A DNA stretch of 36,514 nt from Streptomyces sp. NBC_01283 (GTDB taxonomy: Bacteria; Actinomycetota; Actinomycetes; Streptomycetales; Streptomycetaceae). Below the pieces are notes generated by a model. That model searched no databases, was not told where the DNA came from, and saw only the letters and a program-made list of their open reading frames with translations. The DNA is taken from contig NZ_CP108432.1 in NCBI RefSeq assembly GCF_041435335.1, positions 1 to 36,514 of the forward strand. The letters are read 5' to 3'. Both the position numbers and the translations under genes were made by a program. Every line of letters begins with the position of its first letter. Position 1 is the stretch's first letter. Shown here one piece after another: positions 1 to 9,513 of the stretch.

Positions 1-79
1 CACGACCGGATGAGACGGCTCGCCCCAACCGCCGCCCACCGCGGTCACATAGGCCGTTGGATACGGGGGCAGCCGGCCA

Positions 80-282
80 CTGCCGGGTCTGACCGACCTG
101 ACACAGCAGGTGGCCACCAGGTGGGAGCCGCGCTGGCTCTGCCACGGCGGGCGATGGACCAGTACGCCGGCTACGACGGCCTGCTGCCGCGGGATACGGC
201 GGCGGGCACACGGTTCAGGCACAAGGCGCGGCTCCTGGCCGAGTTCGCGAAGCTGGGGCTGCCCGAACGCCGGTGGGGCTGA
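80..282 (+). pseudogene. decayed coding remnant, unidentified
   Basis: Two short stretches with protein-like composition lie in different frames. One, around 87-153, reads LTDLTQQVATRWEPRWLCHG. The other runs from about 154 to a stop at 282 and contains MDQYAGYDGLLPRD and ends LGLPERRWG. Joined by one frameshift they would form a plausible C-terminus. I do not recognise the family. The rest of 1-480 shows nothing else that can be supported. Confidence 0.3.
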
Positions 283-559
283 GGCAGGCGGTAGCCTCGC
301 CGGCCTGAGTCCGGCCCCCCCCTCGCCGGCAGACCACCCCTTCCTGCCAGCGAAGACAGGTGGCACTTGGGCAGCGGCCTGATGGGCCGGGCTGATGTAG
401 GGCGAGGGAAAACAACGCGGGACACACCTATACCAGAACAAGAAATTCAGGAGGGAGCAGCGCAGGCGGATCGCTTCGCCGGTTGTCTGTGCTGCCGCCC
501 CGGTGCGCCAGCGGCTGGGACGGCCCCATCTCCCCTCGTCCCCACGGGCAGGACACCGT

Positions 560-2255
560 GTACCCGCCTACGATGATCCTCGTCTCCAATTACCCGCACG
601 CACGGCATTCTCCGCGCCGGAAGTCCGAGTCCCCTTGGGACAGCGGAGGCCCTTACCCGGCCAGGCCTGTACCGCATCTCCGGCAACTCTACGACCGCTA
701 CTCCTGGACCGGCACCAGCGCGCCCCTGGTTCTGGCGACGCGCCCGACGGGCCCAGAGGAATGCTCCTGCGGAAGCATAATCCGGCAACCAGACCACGAA
801 CGGCCTGCGCTGGGCCACTGGAACCCCTGGACCTCCGTCGACGCCGCCCTCTGCGTGGACGTGAAATCGTCGTCTTCCTGTTCGAAGGAACGAATGCATC
901 ATCCACTGCCCTCAGCCAGGCGAGGCAGCTACAAGAGACACCGACCCCAACGCCTCGAAACACACACGCGCCGTCACCGACCCCGTCCCCATCGCCACCC
1001 AGTTCGGATACACGGGAACGCAGAAGGCGGCAGCCTTCCCCTCACCAAAGTCGACGCAGCCTTCCTCACCGCAGGCGGCACCAACATCTGGTTCTTCGGC
1101 AACAACCAGTGCTACCTCATCGACGCCCTCACCCACACGCCCCACCGCGCCTTCCAGGACAGCAACGGAAAACCCGTAGCCCTCAACATCAACGCCACAA
1201 CCGACGCACAAGGAAAAAACTGGAAAGGCTGGAACCTCCCCACCGACTTCACCAACGGCCTCACCTGGGCCGCCCCCACCCTCAACAGCGACGGTGTCGT
1301 CCAAGACAGCGCACACCTCGTCACTGGCACCACCTGGTGCCCCGTCATCCCCAGCACCCAGAAGTCCTTCCCCTACATCACCACCCCCGGCGACGACCAG
1401 CCCGTCACCATCCCCTCTTGGGTAGACAACGTCTTCGTCGAACTCTGGGGACCCGGAGGACAAGGAGGCGACGGCAACGCCGGCAGCGGCGACGGCCACG
1501 CCGGCGGCGGCGGCGGCGCCGGCGGCGCCGGCGTATACCTCCGCGACGTCCTCACCGTCACCGCTACTGACGCGCTCACCGTCCACATCGGCAGCCAAGG
1601 CGACTACACAAGCGCCGACCTCAACCACAAAACCATCCTTATCGCCCCTGGCGGCGGCGGTGGTGGCGGCAGCGGCTACGACAGCGGCGACTACGGCGGC
1701 AACGGCGGCGGCGAGGCCGGCGGCGACGGCGGCGGCGAGGCCGGCGGTGGCGGCGGCAGACTTCGAAACGGCGGCAGCGGCGGCAGCAGCACGGCTCACG
1801 GCGGCGCCGGCAGCACCGACGTCGGCGGCAAGGGCGACGGCGACGGCGACAGCAACGGCGGCGGCGTCGGCGGAAGCGGCGGAAACGGCGGCGGCGGCGG
1901 CGGCGCCGGCATCGGCGGCGTCGGCGGAAGCAACGGCAGCGGCGGAAACGGCGGCGGTGTCGGCGGCGGCGGCAAATGCTTCGGCTGGGCCGGCGGGGGT
2001 GGCGGCGGCGGCGCCGGCGACGGCAGCCACGGTGGCGGCGGCGGTGGCGGCGGCGCCTGGGTATCCGGCGGAAGTGGTGGTGGCGGCGGAGCTGCGGGCA
2101 ATCCACGCACGCTGGACGCCACCCATATCGGCTGGGGCTCAGGCGCCATGCCCGAGGGCGACCCGCCCGGCGGAGCAGCCACGGGCGGCAAGGGCGGCAC
2201 CCAGCATGCGTTCGGCAGCAGCGGCGGCACCGGGGCCGCCCGCATCACGTGGTGA
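560..2255 (+). pseudogene. hemopexin-like / glycine-rich secreted protein, frameshifted
   Basis: The 5' half carries hemopexin-type repeats that change reading frame. YRISGN is followed in another frame by YDRYSW near 690. SVDAALCVD (834-860) continues as EIVVFLFEG one frame over, then as NECIIHCPQPG from 889, then PIATQFGYTG near 1000, and returns to the first frame as KVDAAFLTAGGTNIWFFGNN from about 1050. Each junction needs a one-base indel. From about 1370 the frame stays open: TTPGDDQPVTIPSWVDNVFV followed by VELWGPGG is the usual lead-in of glycine-rich tail or surface domains. It is followed by roughly 250 residues of Gly-rich sequence encoded largely by GGC triplets, ending ARITW at 2255. 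Four frameshifts in the N-terminal half argue for a dead gene, although the C-terminal two-thirds could still be read as one frame. The original product was probably an extracellular binding or adhesive protein. The start codon cannot be fixed. Confidence 0.55.
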
Positions 2256-3098
2256 TCCGGCCAGGCAAACCGGTCTCCCCGATCCGACTGGCGGACCTTC
2301 AGGCTGAGAGGAGCGCTTGAGGAACCGTACCTGCCTGCGCAGCTGCACCCGCGTTGATGATCACGGCGACGTCCTTGGGCAGGGACGCGGGGGTGCGGGC
2401 GTCGTCGTCACCGCCAGGGGCAGAGCCCGCCGCGATGTCAATCTCTGCGCGACGGCTTCGCGGTGCCCAACTGACGGAGCAGGTTGTCGATCTGGCGTTA
2501 GAACATCTGGTGCGCCTCGCGGTTAGCACCTCGCGGTCGGCACGCTCGACGGCGTGGCCACCGTCCCAGGGCAGCGCACCCCTGGGGCGGTGACAGCCCG
2601 CGTACGACACGCTCAGGATCAACCCGATAGAACGTGAGGTCTCTGCCCATGCTGGACACGTCGGTCGAACAGGTTGAACCATGCCACTGCCTGTGCGCGG
2701 TGATGCACCGGGGACGGTCCATCTGCACGGGTGAGGCCTACCCCCAACTGGAACTTGCTGTCCACGTTCCGATCTTGGGGGCGCTGGCGTTCCCTGCGTG
2801 CCACCCCTGCTTCGCCGCCAGGCGGCCGCACCCGAGAAATCGAAGCGGCCAACGCCACGCGCCCTAGCTGCACGGAGCGATGAGCAGCAAGGGCGCCCCC
2901 TGAGCCATGTGAACGGCAGAGCCCGCACTCGTCGTCCAGACACCCCTCCCGGAGCCAGCACGCCGCCGCCCTCGATCCCGCTGCACCGGACTCCCCAGAC
3001 CCGACTGCCGTCGCTCACCCTGGTCTTCTGTCTGGGGCAGGTCGAGTTCATGTCGCCTTAGGGAGGTAATGGCGGGGGAAGGCGATCCATTCCGTCGC
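2256..3098. other. no supportable gene
   Basis: This stretch of about 840 bases has open frames on both strands but none with a ribosome site, conserved motif or convincing codon use. It is probably decayed sequence. Confidence 0.4.
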
Positions 3099-3391
3099 CC
3101 GTGAGCCCCTCAGCTCGCAGCGAAGGTTCACGGCCTGGAGGATGCGGCCGATCAGGAGTCCGACTACCACCGTGCGAAGGCCCTGATCGAAGGGATCGAG
3201 GCCGACCGCGACCTTCCGACCGGGATGAGCGTCGAGCCGACGGATCGGCCAAGCCGCCCTCTGCGACGGCAGCGAAAAGATCACCAAGACCATCCTCAGC
3301 GCGATCCGCCTCGACCAGCGATGCCGACGCTGGCGATCATGGCAGCGAGGAGGGTGCGTGTTCGCGAGTACGCGCCGTCCCGTTCCTACAA
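3099..3391 (+). pseudogene. decayed coding remnant, unidentified
   Basis: From 3114 one frame reads LAAKVHGLEDAADQESDYHR and then AKALIEGIEADRDLPTG, with strong G/C third positions. Near 3240 the coding character moves to another frame, IGQAALCDGSEKITKTILSA followed by IRLDQR. The join implies one indel. The helical, charged composition resembles a small cytoplasmic Streptomyces protein, but I cannot name the family. There is no start codon with a ribosome site, so only an internal fragment seems to survive. Confidence 0.35.
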
Positions 3392-3495
3392 GCGGGTAAG
3401 TCCGGAGAGCAGCTGCTCTGCGGCACCCCGCGGAGTTCAAGCGGGGTGCGATCGCACCTGTGCCTGGGGCGGCGCGTGAACCGCAAACGCGTCTC

Positions 3496-3684
3496 GTGCC
3501 CGGATGCATCACACACTCGGATCGCGGCAGCGAATACACATCCGCCAAAGTCCTGTACGGCGTAGGCGGGTTGGGACTGCAGCAGAGCTGGGGAATGCAC
3601 CGGACCTGCTTCAATAGCGCCGCCGCGGAGAGTTTCTCAGCTCTGCTCAATCGGGCGGCGCTGACGCCCGGCCGCGGATGCTGA
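3496..3684 (+). pseudogene. IS3-family transposase (OrfB) C-terminal remnant
   Basis: The frame contains HSDRGSEYTSAKVLYG, then LGLQQSWGMHRTCFNSAAAE and SFSALLN. This is the third part of the rve integrase core of IS3-family OrfB: the D of HSDRGSEYTS and the E of AAAESF are catalytic positions of the DDE triad. Nothing of the N-terminal two-thirds is visible upstream, and the normal C-terminal tail is replaced by unrelated sequence. It is a dead fragment of about 60 codons. Confidence 0.7.
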
Positions 3685-3804
3685 GTGAGCGGTTGGGCGA
3701 GCAGAGCGGGATCGGCAGGGTGCGCGGGTGATCGAAGCTGGGTTGATACGTAGCTGATCGCCTATGTGCCTACGGCGGATGCACACGGTGCGCAGGCTGA
3801 CCTC

Positions 3805-4557
3805 ATGTTGATCAAGCGCGGTACTCTGTTCGCTCTTCTGGCATCAGCGGCAATAGCCTTCCCAGCGGCCCCGGCGGCGCATGCCATCGTCAACGGTGAC
3901 AAGGCCTCGGAGGCGTATCCCGTCATGGGGTCATTGCAGCGGCCCGATTCCCCACGCCCGGACGGGCATGTATGCGGTGCCGCTCTCATCGCCAAGCAGT
4001 GGATGGTCACGGCCGGACACTGCGTGCGCGGTGGCAAGGTCGATGCGTGGAAGGTGAGGATCGGTTCTGCCCAGGTGGACAAGGGCGGTGAACTGATCGG
4101 GGTGAAACGTGCCGTGGCGCACCCCGACGGGGCCTACGGCGGCGACATCGCTCTGTTGCAGCTGAAGAAACCCGCTCGCGCCACGCCCGTCCAGATCGCC
4201 TCCCATGCTCCCAAGCCGGGAACCGGCATGCGCGTCCTTGGGTGGGGGCTGACCTGCAGCAAGAATGCGGCCTCTTGCTGGCCGAAGGATCTGAGAGAAC
4301 TCGACACCAAGCGATTGGCGGACAGGTCCTGTGCGGATTCCGGGCTCGTGCCGGGCAAGGAGCTTTGTATCGCCTCTGTCAACGGCCGCGGGCCAGCCAA
4401 CATGGACTCCGGCGGCCCCGCTCTGGTGAAGGCCAAGGGCAGGTGGACGCTGGTCGGTGCTACCTCCGGCAGCGGAGGCACAACGGGCGTGGACCCCACC
4501 GTGTACACCAACGTGTCTGCCAAGAAGCCCTGGATCAAATCCGTCGTAAACCCCTGA
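3805..4557 (+). CDS. secreted trypsin-fold (S1) serine protease
   Basis: The product is 250 aa. ATG 3805 is chosen because it gives a classic signal peptide: MLIKR, a hydrophobic core, then AHA. Cleavage after AHA (residue 27) would expose IVNG directly, the N-terminus that active S1 proteases need, so no propeptide seems required. The triad is visible: H72 in TAGHC, D114 in GGDIALLQL and S202 in NMDSGGPAL. Cysteines flanking the triad suggest disulphides. The usual trypsin Asp six residues before the catalytic serine is replaced by Gly196, so Arg/Lys specificity is not expected. The role is presumably extracellular peptide cleavage. There is no strong Shine-Dalgarno before the ATG. The gene stands alone, and closely resembles the N-terminal domain encoded at 15934-17481. 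Confidence 0.88.
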   Translation: MLIKRGTLFALLASAAIAFPAAPAAHAIVNGDKASEAYPVMGSLQRPDSPRPDGHVCGAALIAKQWMVTAGHCVRGGKVDAWKVRIGSAQVDKGGELIGVKRAVAHPDGAYGGDIALLQLKKPARATPVQIASHAPKPGTGMRVLGWGLTCSKNAASCWPKDLRELDTKRLADRSCADSGLVPGKELCIASVNGRGPANMDSGGPALVKAKGRWTLVGATSGSGGTTGVDPTVYTNVSAKKPWIKSVVNP

Positions 4558-4990
4558 CCGTTGGGCCATGCGGTACAGGGTTGGCGGGTCCGAGCACCCC
4601 AGTCAACGTGGACCGCAGTGGAACTGTGCGGGGAGTGCGTGGGGCGAAGATCTGTACCGGGCACGCACCGGAGAGCAGAGCCGCTCTCCGCAATGTCGTG
4701 ATCAGCACCCTGGCTCTGCCAGACGTCCCAGCATCGCCAGCGGTCTTCGTGAAGCCCCCTGCCCGCCCTCCGCCGACCCGCTGAAACCAGAGCGGCCCCT
4801 GACCTGACCTGTGACGCCGCATGAGTACCAAGACTTTGAATCGTCCCCCTGCCCCGAGGGCAGATCGCCGAGCAAGAACATATAGAGAGGCATCAGTACT
4901 TGCGGGCGATGAGTCGCTCTTCACCGCAGGGCAGCCTACCGACACCCCACAGGTAATCAGTGGGGCGCCGCCTCAGCCTCAGGAGGGGCC
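4558..4990. promoter_or_regulatory. 433-base spacer with cold-shock gene leader
   Basis: No gene is supported here. Just before the ribosome site of the cold-shock gene there is an inverted repeat, CCCCAC (4945-4950) and GTGGGG (4960-4965), with a 9-nt loop. It could be an mRNA hairpin in the 5' leader, where cold-shock genes are often controlled post-transcriptionally. That role is inference only. Promoter elements could not be assigned. Confidence 0.3.
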
Positions 4991-5206
4991 ATGGCTAAAG
5001 GGACCGTCAAATGGTTTAACGCCCAGAAAGGATTCGGGTTCATCCGGCCGGACGCCGGAGAACCCGATGTGTTCGTTCACTACTCGGCCATCCAGGGAAA
5101 CGGATACCGCTCCCTGGAGGAAGGAGAGAAGGTGGAGTTCGAGATGGTCTCTGGCCCGAAGGGTCCACAGGCCGCCACCGTCACAAGGAGCTCTAAGACT
5201 CTGTGA
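4991..5206 (+). CDS. cold-shock protein, CspA family
   Basis: The 71-aa protein starts [18 protein letters not shown], the canonical CSD opening. RNP1 (KGFGFI) and RNP2 (VFVHYSAI) are both present and [11 protein letters not shown] follows as usual. It is slightly longer than the common 66-67 aa Streptomyces Csp. An AGGAGGGG ribosome site lies just before ATG 4991. Members of the family bind single-stranded RNA or DNA and act as RNA chaperones in the cytoplasm. The gene is followed after 82 bases by a small co-directional gene. Confidence 0.95.
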   Translation: MAKGTVKWFNAQKGFGFIRPDAGEPDVFVHYSAIQGNGYRSLEEGEKVEFEMVSGPKGPQAATVTRSSKTL

Positions 5207-5288
5207 CGGGTTGAATGCGCGCGGACCTGCGTTTCGCGTCTTTGATGCCGGGTCCGGGGGCAATGCCAGTGCGAAGAAGAGGAGAGAC

Positions 5289-5513
5289 ATGATGACCGAT
5301 CGGCACCACACCCTGAGCGTGCTGGACTGGCATGATGACGGTTCCTCCACATCGTCTGTCTGGGTCGTCAGCGCAGACGAGCTCAAACAGATACGCGTCC
5401 TCCTGGGGCGTCTTCCGGACGTGGAAGGTCTTATCACACCGGAACAGGCGGACGAAGCGCGGGCAGCCACCCGGCGGTGGCTGACCTGTGCCAACGAGAG
5501 CCCTCCCGCCTGA
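5289..5513 (+). CDS. small hypothetical protein
   Basis: A 74-aa protein starts MMTDRHHTLSVLDWHDDGSS. A GAGGAGAG purine stretch lies just before tandem ATG codons at 5289 and 5292, so either could be used. The sequence is acidic, soluble and helical (ADELKQIRVLLGRL, then PEQADEARAATRRWLTC), with no signal peptide or membrane segment. It lies 82 bases after the cold-shock gene on the same strand and may be co-transcribed with it. I do not recognise the family. Codon use and the ribosome site make a real gene likely. Confidence 0.6.
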   Translation: MMTDRHHTLSVLDWHDDGSSTSSVWVVSADELKQIRVLLGRLPDVEGLITPEQADEARAATRRWLTCANESPPA

Positions 5514-5823
5514 CCACTGCGACTGAGAGCGGCCGCAGAACGACAAACTCCGCCCCTACTGCGATGCCCTCCAGGAGGGGCCCCTCGGGCGGCGCCAGAG
5601 GCGTCACTTGACCCGGCCCAGAAGGAACAGGCTAGGAGGTAGACACCCGCCCAACTGGCTCCTGAGCAGTCTCCTCCGTCCAAGCACTGCCGTGTGAGGA
5701 AACGGCAGGGCAGCCGACTCACGCCGCCCAGGTCACCAGGTCTCGCGGCGGGTGGCGAGGCCGCGGGAAGCGTCTTCGTCCTTTGGCTTGCTCTCCGGGC
5801 TGTCCCGAGGAAGGTCTGACGCC
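5514..5823. other. intergenic spacer with small hairpin
   Basis: There is no gene. A tight inverted repeat, CCCTCC-A-GGAGGG (5567-5579), lies 53 bases after the preceding stop codon and may act as part of a terminator. A GAGGAAGG ribosome site for the next gene lies at the right end. Confidence 0.3.
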
Positions 5824-6282
5824 ATGGGCATTGTCAAGATCACCGACCTGGTCAGTGGCTTCGGAGACCTGGCCATGGCGGGCTGGACAGCGATGGTGCC
5901 AGGACAGGGAGTGCGCGCGTACGCCCTTCTGGCTCACTGCGGCCCGCAGGAGAGCGACAGCATCATGCCTCGCGTGGCCACCGCGCTCGGACTGGACCCC
6001 GCCCCCGGCTCCCTGACGCGTCGGCTCTGGAGGGAAACCCACTTTTGCCTGTCCGATGATGGCTGGGCCGTCCTCGCCATGCCGGGAGGCGAGTGTATGG
6101 AGTATCCGGCCTCCGAACAGTGGCAAGCCGCCTGCCGACGTGAGGGACACGCGTGTCTGTACGTCTCTTACTTGGACTTCCGTGCCGGCGTCAGCGTGGA
6201 GAGACACCTGCAGGACATGGTCCAGTCCGGCCGGTTCGCGTTGGGATTAACGTGCCTGAGAAGTCCTATTCAAGGTAGGTGA
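5824..6282 (+). CDS. hypothetical protein, DUF5949-like
   Basis: The 152-aa product begins MGIVKITDLVSGFGDLAMAG after a clear GAGGAAGG ribosome site. Its layout agrees with what I recall of the DUF5949 family found in Streptomyces: an N-terminal DLxxxxW segment, a central YALLAHCG strand, a region like WAVLAMPGGECMEYPASEQW, then LYVSYLDFR and a C-terminal LGLTCLRSP. No catalytic motif, signal peptide or membrane span is visible, so it is probably a small cytoplasmic protein. Function is unknown. The family assignment is from memory of the pattern, not a search. Confidence 0.6.
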   Translation: MGIVKITDLVSGFGDLAMAGWTAMVPGQGVRAYALLAHCGPQESDSIMPRVATALGLDPAPGSLTRRLWRETHFCLSDDGWAVLAMPGGECMEYPASEQWQAACRREGHACLYVSYLDFRAGVSVERHLQDMVQSGRFALGLTCLRSPIQGR

Positions 6283-6314
6283 GTTGGTGGCCCTTGCCGG
6301 AGGTGGAAGCCGCG

Positions 6315-6743
6315 CTAGCCGTGTGGTGCCTCGATTATCGCCAGATCCGCCCGCCACTGAATGGGCGGTGTTGGCGACGCTCGTACCTCGTCGTCGGCTC
6401 CCCCGGTCTGCCAGATCGCGGCCGACACCTGCAGCAGCTCCCCCTGCATGCCGGCGCCGATGTGATTTCCCAGCTCCCCCCACCAATCACACACAACCAG
6501 GTGTCGCCAGCCCCTGTCCTCCCCACTTCGACAACCACGCGCAACTTGATGATCCAGTACGCCGCCAGTCGGCACACGGTAGACCGTCCCTGACATGCCA
6601 TCAGCCAACTGCACTCCAAACAATGCCTCTGACCAGGCCAGATAGCGGATTGCTGCTGGATTGCCAACGCTGATACCCAATCGACGGAGTGCCGTGATCG
6701 GCTTGATGTGAGACCGCCGTGGGCCAGACAGTTGGCTGGGCAA
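6315..6743 (-). CDS. possible hypothetical protein
   Basis: This minus-strand frame of up to 142 aa contains a stretch that reads like protein: VQLADGMSGTVYRVPTGGVL, then RHLVVCDWWGELGNHIGAGM and QGELLQVSAAIWQTGGADDE, ending WRADLAIIEAPHG. Third-position G/C over the sampled part is about 60 percent, lower than in the neighbours, which suggests foreign origin or decay. No clear ribosome site is seen at the first ATG. An internal ATG (MSGTVYR) is an alternative start. I do not recognise the family. Confidence 0.4.
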   Translation of the reverse strand: MPSQLSGPRRSHIKPITALRRLGISVGNPAAIRYLAWSEALFGVQLADGMSGTVYRVPTGGVLDHQVARGCRSGEDRGWRHLVVCDWWGELGNHIGAGMQGELLQVSAAIWQTGGADDEVRASPTPPIQWRADLAIIEAPHG

Positions 6744-6829
6744 AGATCTTCGCGGAAGGGACAGTCAGGTTCTGTCCTCACACAAGCCCGCCGGGGCAGT
6801 GCCCTGCGGCAGACGGAATTGGGTCCCGT

Positions 6830-7653
6830 ATGTTGATGTCGGCGAGCGGGAGGACGGTCGCCCCCCCCCTCGCGGATGTCTGTGCTTTCGGAACTGTGCT
6901 GGCCGTGGCGCCCTCAGCGTCGGCCATCGTTGGCGGGACGCCGGTCGGCGACGGCAGACGACCCTTCGTCGTACAGATCGAGCAGCAGGATGCGGACGGG
7001 AAATGGTCGCACCTCTGCGGCGGGGCGCTGGTCGACAAGCGCGTCGTCGCCACGGCGGCACACTGCTCCAATGCAGCCGAGCAGGGCAAAGCGAAGATAC
7101 GGCTGGTCCTGGGGCGGGCCGACGCGAGCAAGCCCGGTGCAACAGTGGTGAAGAGTGACAAGTTCTCCATATACAGCCACCCAAGTTCAGCACCCTGACC
7201 AACACGGACTTGGGGCTCATCGTCCTCAACCGTCCGGTCAACAAGGCACGCACGGCTGCCCTGCCTCCGCCGGGGATCATCTTGAAAGCCCGGCCGTTTC
7301 CTACAGGCCGCAGGGTGGGGGCGTACCAAATTCGACGATCCGGACAGCAAGCCGTCGCGCATGCGCGAAGCGAAGCTGCCGTCAAGAAGTTCGATACCAA
7401 AGAAGGCACCTGGGACACGCGGTTCATCTGCGCGGGTACCACCAAGACGCGGGTCGGGGCCGGGGACAGCGGGGAGCCACTGTTCGACCCGAAGGCATCA
7501 GGTGCCTCCGGCAAGACGGTTGTGTACGGGCTCGTGACCGGAGAGACGAACACGTGCTCCGGACTCTTCACGAACCTGGCTGACCCCGCCATCTGGAAGC
7601 CGTTCCGCGCCCCGCTCGCCTCCTACGGGCTCGGGCACCTCATCCCGACGTGA
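6830..7653 (+). pseudogene. secreted S1 serine protease with a single frameshift
   Basis: The first part (6830-7198) gives a signal sequence ending PSASA, the mature start IVGGTPVG, CGGALVDK and catalytic His in TAAHC, then runs to a stop after YSHPSSAP. The frame one base over continues the fold as KFSTLTNTDLGLIVLNRP (catalytic Asp), ICAGTTKTRVGAGDSGEPLF (catalytic Ser), and ends at 7653. Restoring one C in the CACCC run near 7180 gives SHPKFSTL and joins the two parts. All three catalytic residues survive, with GDSGEP in place of the usual GDSGGP. The break is therefore either a recent mutation or a base-calling error in a C tract. No good ribosome site precedes ATG 6830; ATG 6836 is an alternative. 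Confidence 0.75.
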
Positions 7654-7790
7654 ACCGCGTGGCCCTGACGACGTGGAGTGAAGCTTCCCCTTGATCAAGG
7701 ACACCTGGAGACTGAGCCGCTACTGATCTTGCTGGCGTGATGTCGTTGGGGCCGACATGCTGCGATTGTCGCCGTAGGCCTCGTATGAGG

Positions 7791-9162
7791 ATCTGACACG
7801 AAAATGACGTGTTGAGTCGGTCAGGCCTGGATGGGTTCGAAGCGGATGGTCAGGCCGAGGGTATTGGCTTCCTTGAGCATGCGGCGCATGGCGCGTTCGG
7901 GGTCGCGGCGGGTGAAGTGGTCGGCGCCGAGGTCGCGGTAGGGCTGGTGGTTGTGCAGGACGTGCCAGATGGCGATGGCGAGTTTGTGTGTCACGGCGAC
8001 GAGGGCGCGTTTGCCGCCGCGTCTGGCTGACAAGCGGCGGAAGAAGACACCGAGGTAGGAGTCCTTGTTCCTGATCGCGACCATGGCGGCGATCCCGAGG
8101 AGGCGTTTGAGGTTGGCGTTGCCGGGACGGATGCGGCCGCTCTTGCTCACACCGGCGGACTCGTTCTGGCCCGGGCAGACGCCGATCCAGGAGGCCAAGT
8201 GGTGGGCGGAGGCGAACTGGGTCATGTCGCCACCGGTCTCGGCGATGACGATTTCGGCGCCGAGTCGGCCGATGCCCGGGACAGTCTGCAGTACTTCCAT
8301 ATCCCGCTCATGGTCGGCAAGGAGTTGGACGATGCGGGTATCGAAGGTGGCGATGACGTCCTTCCAGCGGTCGATCTCGTCGAGGTAGTGGCGGACCATG
8401 AAGGCGTGGTGGCCGGTGAACTCGCCGTCCAGGGCGTCGATAAGGGCGGGAATCCTATTTGGGGGCTCTGCCGTGGGTGAGGTCGGCAAGGCGGTCCGGA
8501 TCGCGTTCACCACGGATGAGAGCTTCCAGGATGGCCCGGCCGCTGGCGCCGGTGATGTCGCTGAGGACGGCGGAGAGTTTCATGCCCGTGTCCTCGAGTT
8601 CCTTCTCCAGCCGCTGGGCTTCCCATCCCGCTGCCCGCACCAGTTCGGTGCGGCGGCGGGTGAGATCACGCAGTTCGCGGATGTCCCGGCCGGGGATGAA
8701 GGAGGCCATCACCATGCCAGAAGGGCCGGCGCGGGCAAGGAAGGCCGCGTCGCTCGGGTCGGTCTTGCGGCCGCGGATGCCCTTGAGGTGGCCGGGGTTC
8801 ACCAGCATCAGGTTCAGATGCGGCTGCAGCAGGTAGTAGACGCCGCGCCAGTAGTCCGAGGTCGCCTCCATGACGACCGCCTCGACTCGATGCCCGAGCA
8901 GCCAGCCCATCAGGCGCCGCAGCTCGGCGGTAGTGGTGCCGAATCGCTCTGTCTCCAGCGACCAGCTGCCGGCCCGTTTCGTGCAGGGAACGCGGACACA
9001 GGCCAGCAGGAAACGCTTGCCCAAGTCCACTCCCGCGGACCGCAGATGGATCACCTCGTCCTGCACATCCTGGAGCCGGGCATCGTGGTCTCCTCCCGCA
9101 TGGTGCGTGCGTGCTCGGAGGGTGCCCCGGAGGAGCCAAGGGAAATGGTGGAATCTGACACG
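7791..9162 (-). mobile_element. IS110-family insertion sequence
   Basis: A 10-bp direct repeat, ATCTGACACG, occurs at 7791-7800 and 9153-9162, on either side of the IS110-type transposase gene. IS110 elements lack conventional terminal inverted repeats and are bounded by a short shared core, so the repeats are plausible element ends. The non-coding stretch upstream of the transposase (about 9067-9162) is where IS110-group bridge RNA would be expected, though it is shorter than in characterised elements. A small inverted repeat, ACACG / CGTGT (7796-7812), sits at the other end. The boundaries are inferred. Confidence 0.5.
7821..9066 (-). pseudogene. IS110-family transposase, frameshifted
   Basis: The N-terminal part carries the RuvC-like DEDD set: SAGVDLGKRFLLACV (D), VEAVVMEATSDYWRGVYYLL (E) and GRKTDPSDAAFLARA (D and D). 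The C-terminal part carries the Transposase_20 region LQTVPGIGRLGAEIVIAETG and the serine-containing SWIGVCPGQNESAGVSKSGR. The N-terminal frame ends at GRAPK-stop near 8455. The C-terminal frame resumes as NRIPALIDALDGEF, one base over, around 8455-8470. Deleting one base in GCCCCCAAATAG restores GRAPNRIPAL. The shift is +1, not the -1 slippage used by some other IS families, so it is more likely a mutation. GTG 9066 is a plausible start (VQDEVIHLRSAGVDLG). Confidence 0.8.
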
Positions 9163-9513
9163 CGTGCTCCGGCACCGGGCAACCGATGCCCTGGCAACAA
9201 TCCGTGGTCGCCTGGCCGGCCCCCATCGCCATCCTGTAAAACGAGCTCGCTCGCATCGCAGGCCCATCGGCTGACCGGGACACCCACCCCGATTTTCCCG
9301 TACTCGAGGTGATCAGCGCAGCGATCTCGCCCACCTGTAAAGGGGCGGGCTGACCGCTGAGCATCGAGCGTTTCACGGGCCCATTCGGTTGCAGGCGGCG
9401 AGTTGTTCGCCCTTGAACACGACAAAGCCGCCCGCCGTTGCCCAGCAGTTACGTATCAGTGTCCGGTTGGTGCACCGGTGGCGCCAGGGATGGGAGCACA
9501 CGGGCCACCTGCC
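9163..9513. other. no supportable gene
   Basis: This 350-base stretch lies between the IS110 element and the SH3-like gene. Open frames exist, but none has a motif or ribosome site. It may contain decayed coding sequence. Confidence 0.35.

Noticed and set aside
912..2126. Long minus-strand open frame rich in Ala and Val
   Set aside because: It is the antisense shadow of the GGC-rich glycine tract, with no start context or motif.
1639..2307. Arg-rich and Ala-rich frames over the glycine-rich region
   Set aside because: Triplet repeats keep all frames open. Only the glycine frame joins to the conserved VFVELWGPGG segment.
2299..3051. 250-codon minus-strand frame
   Set aside because: No recognisable motif, poor codon use over most of its length and no ribosome site. 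Only its last 40 or so residues look protein-like.
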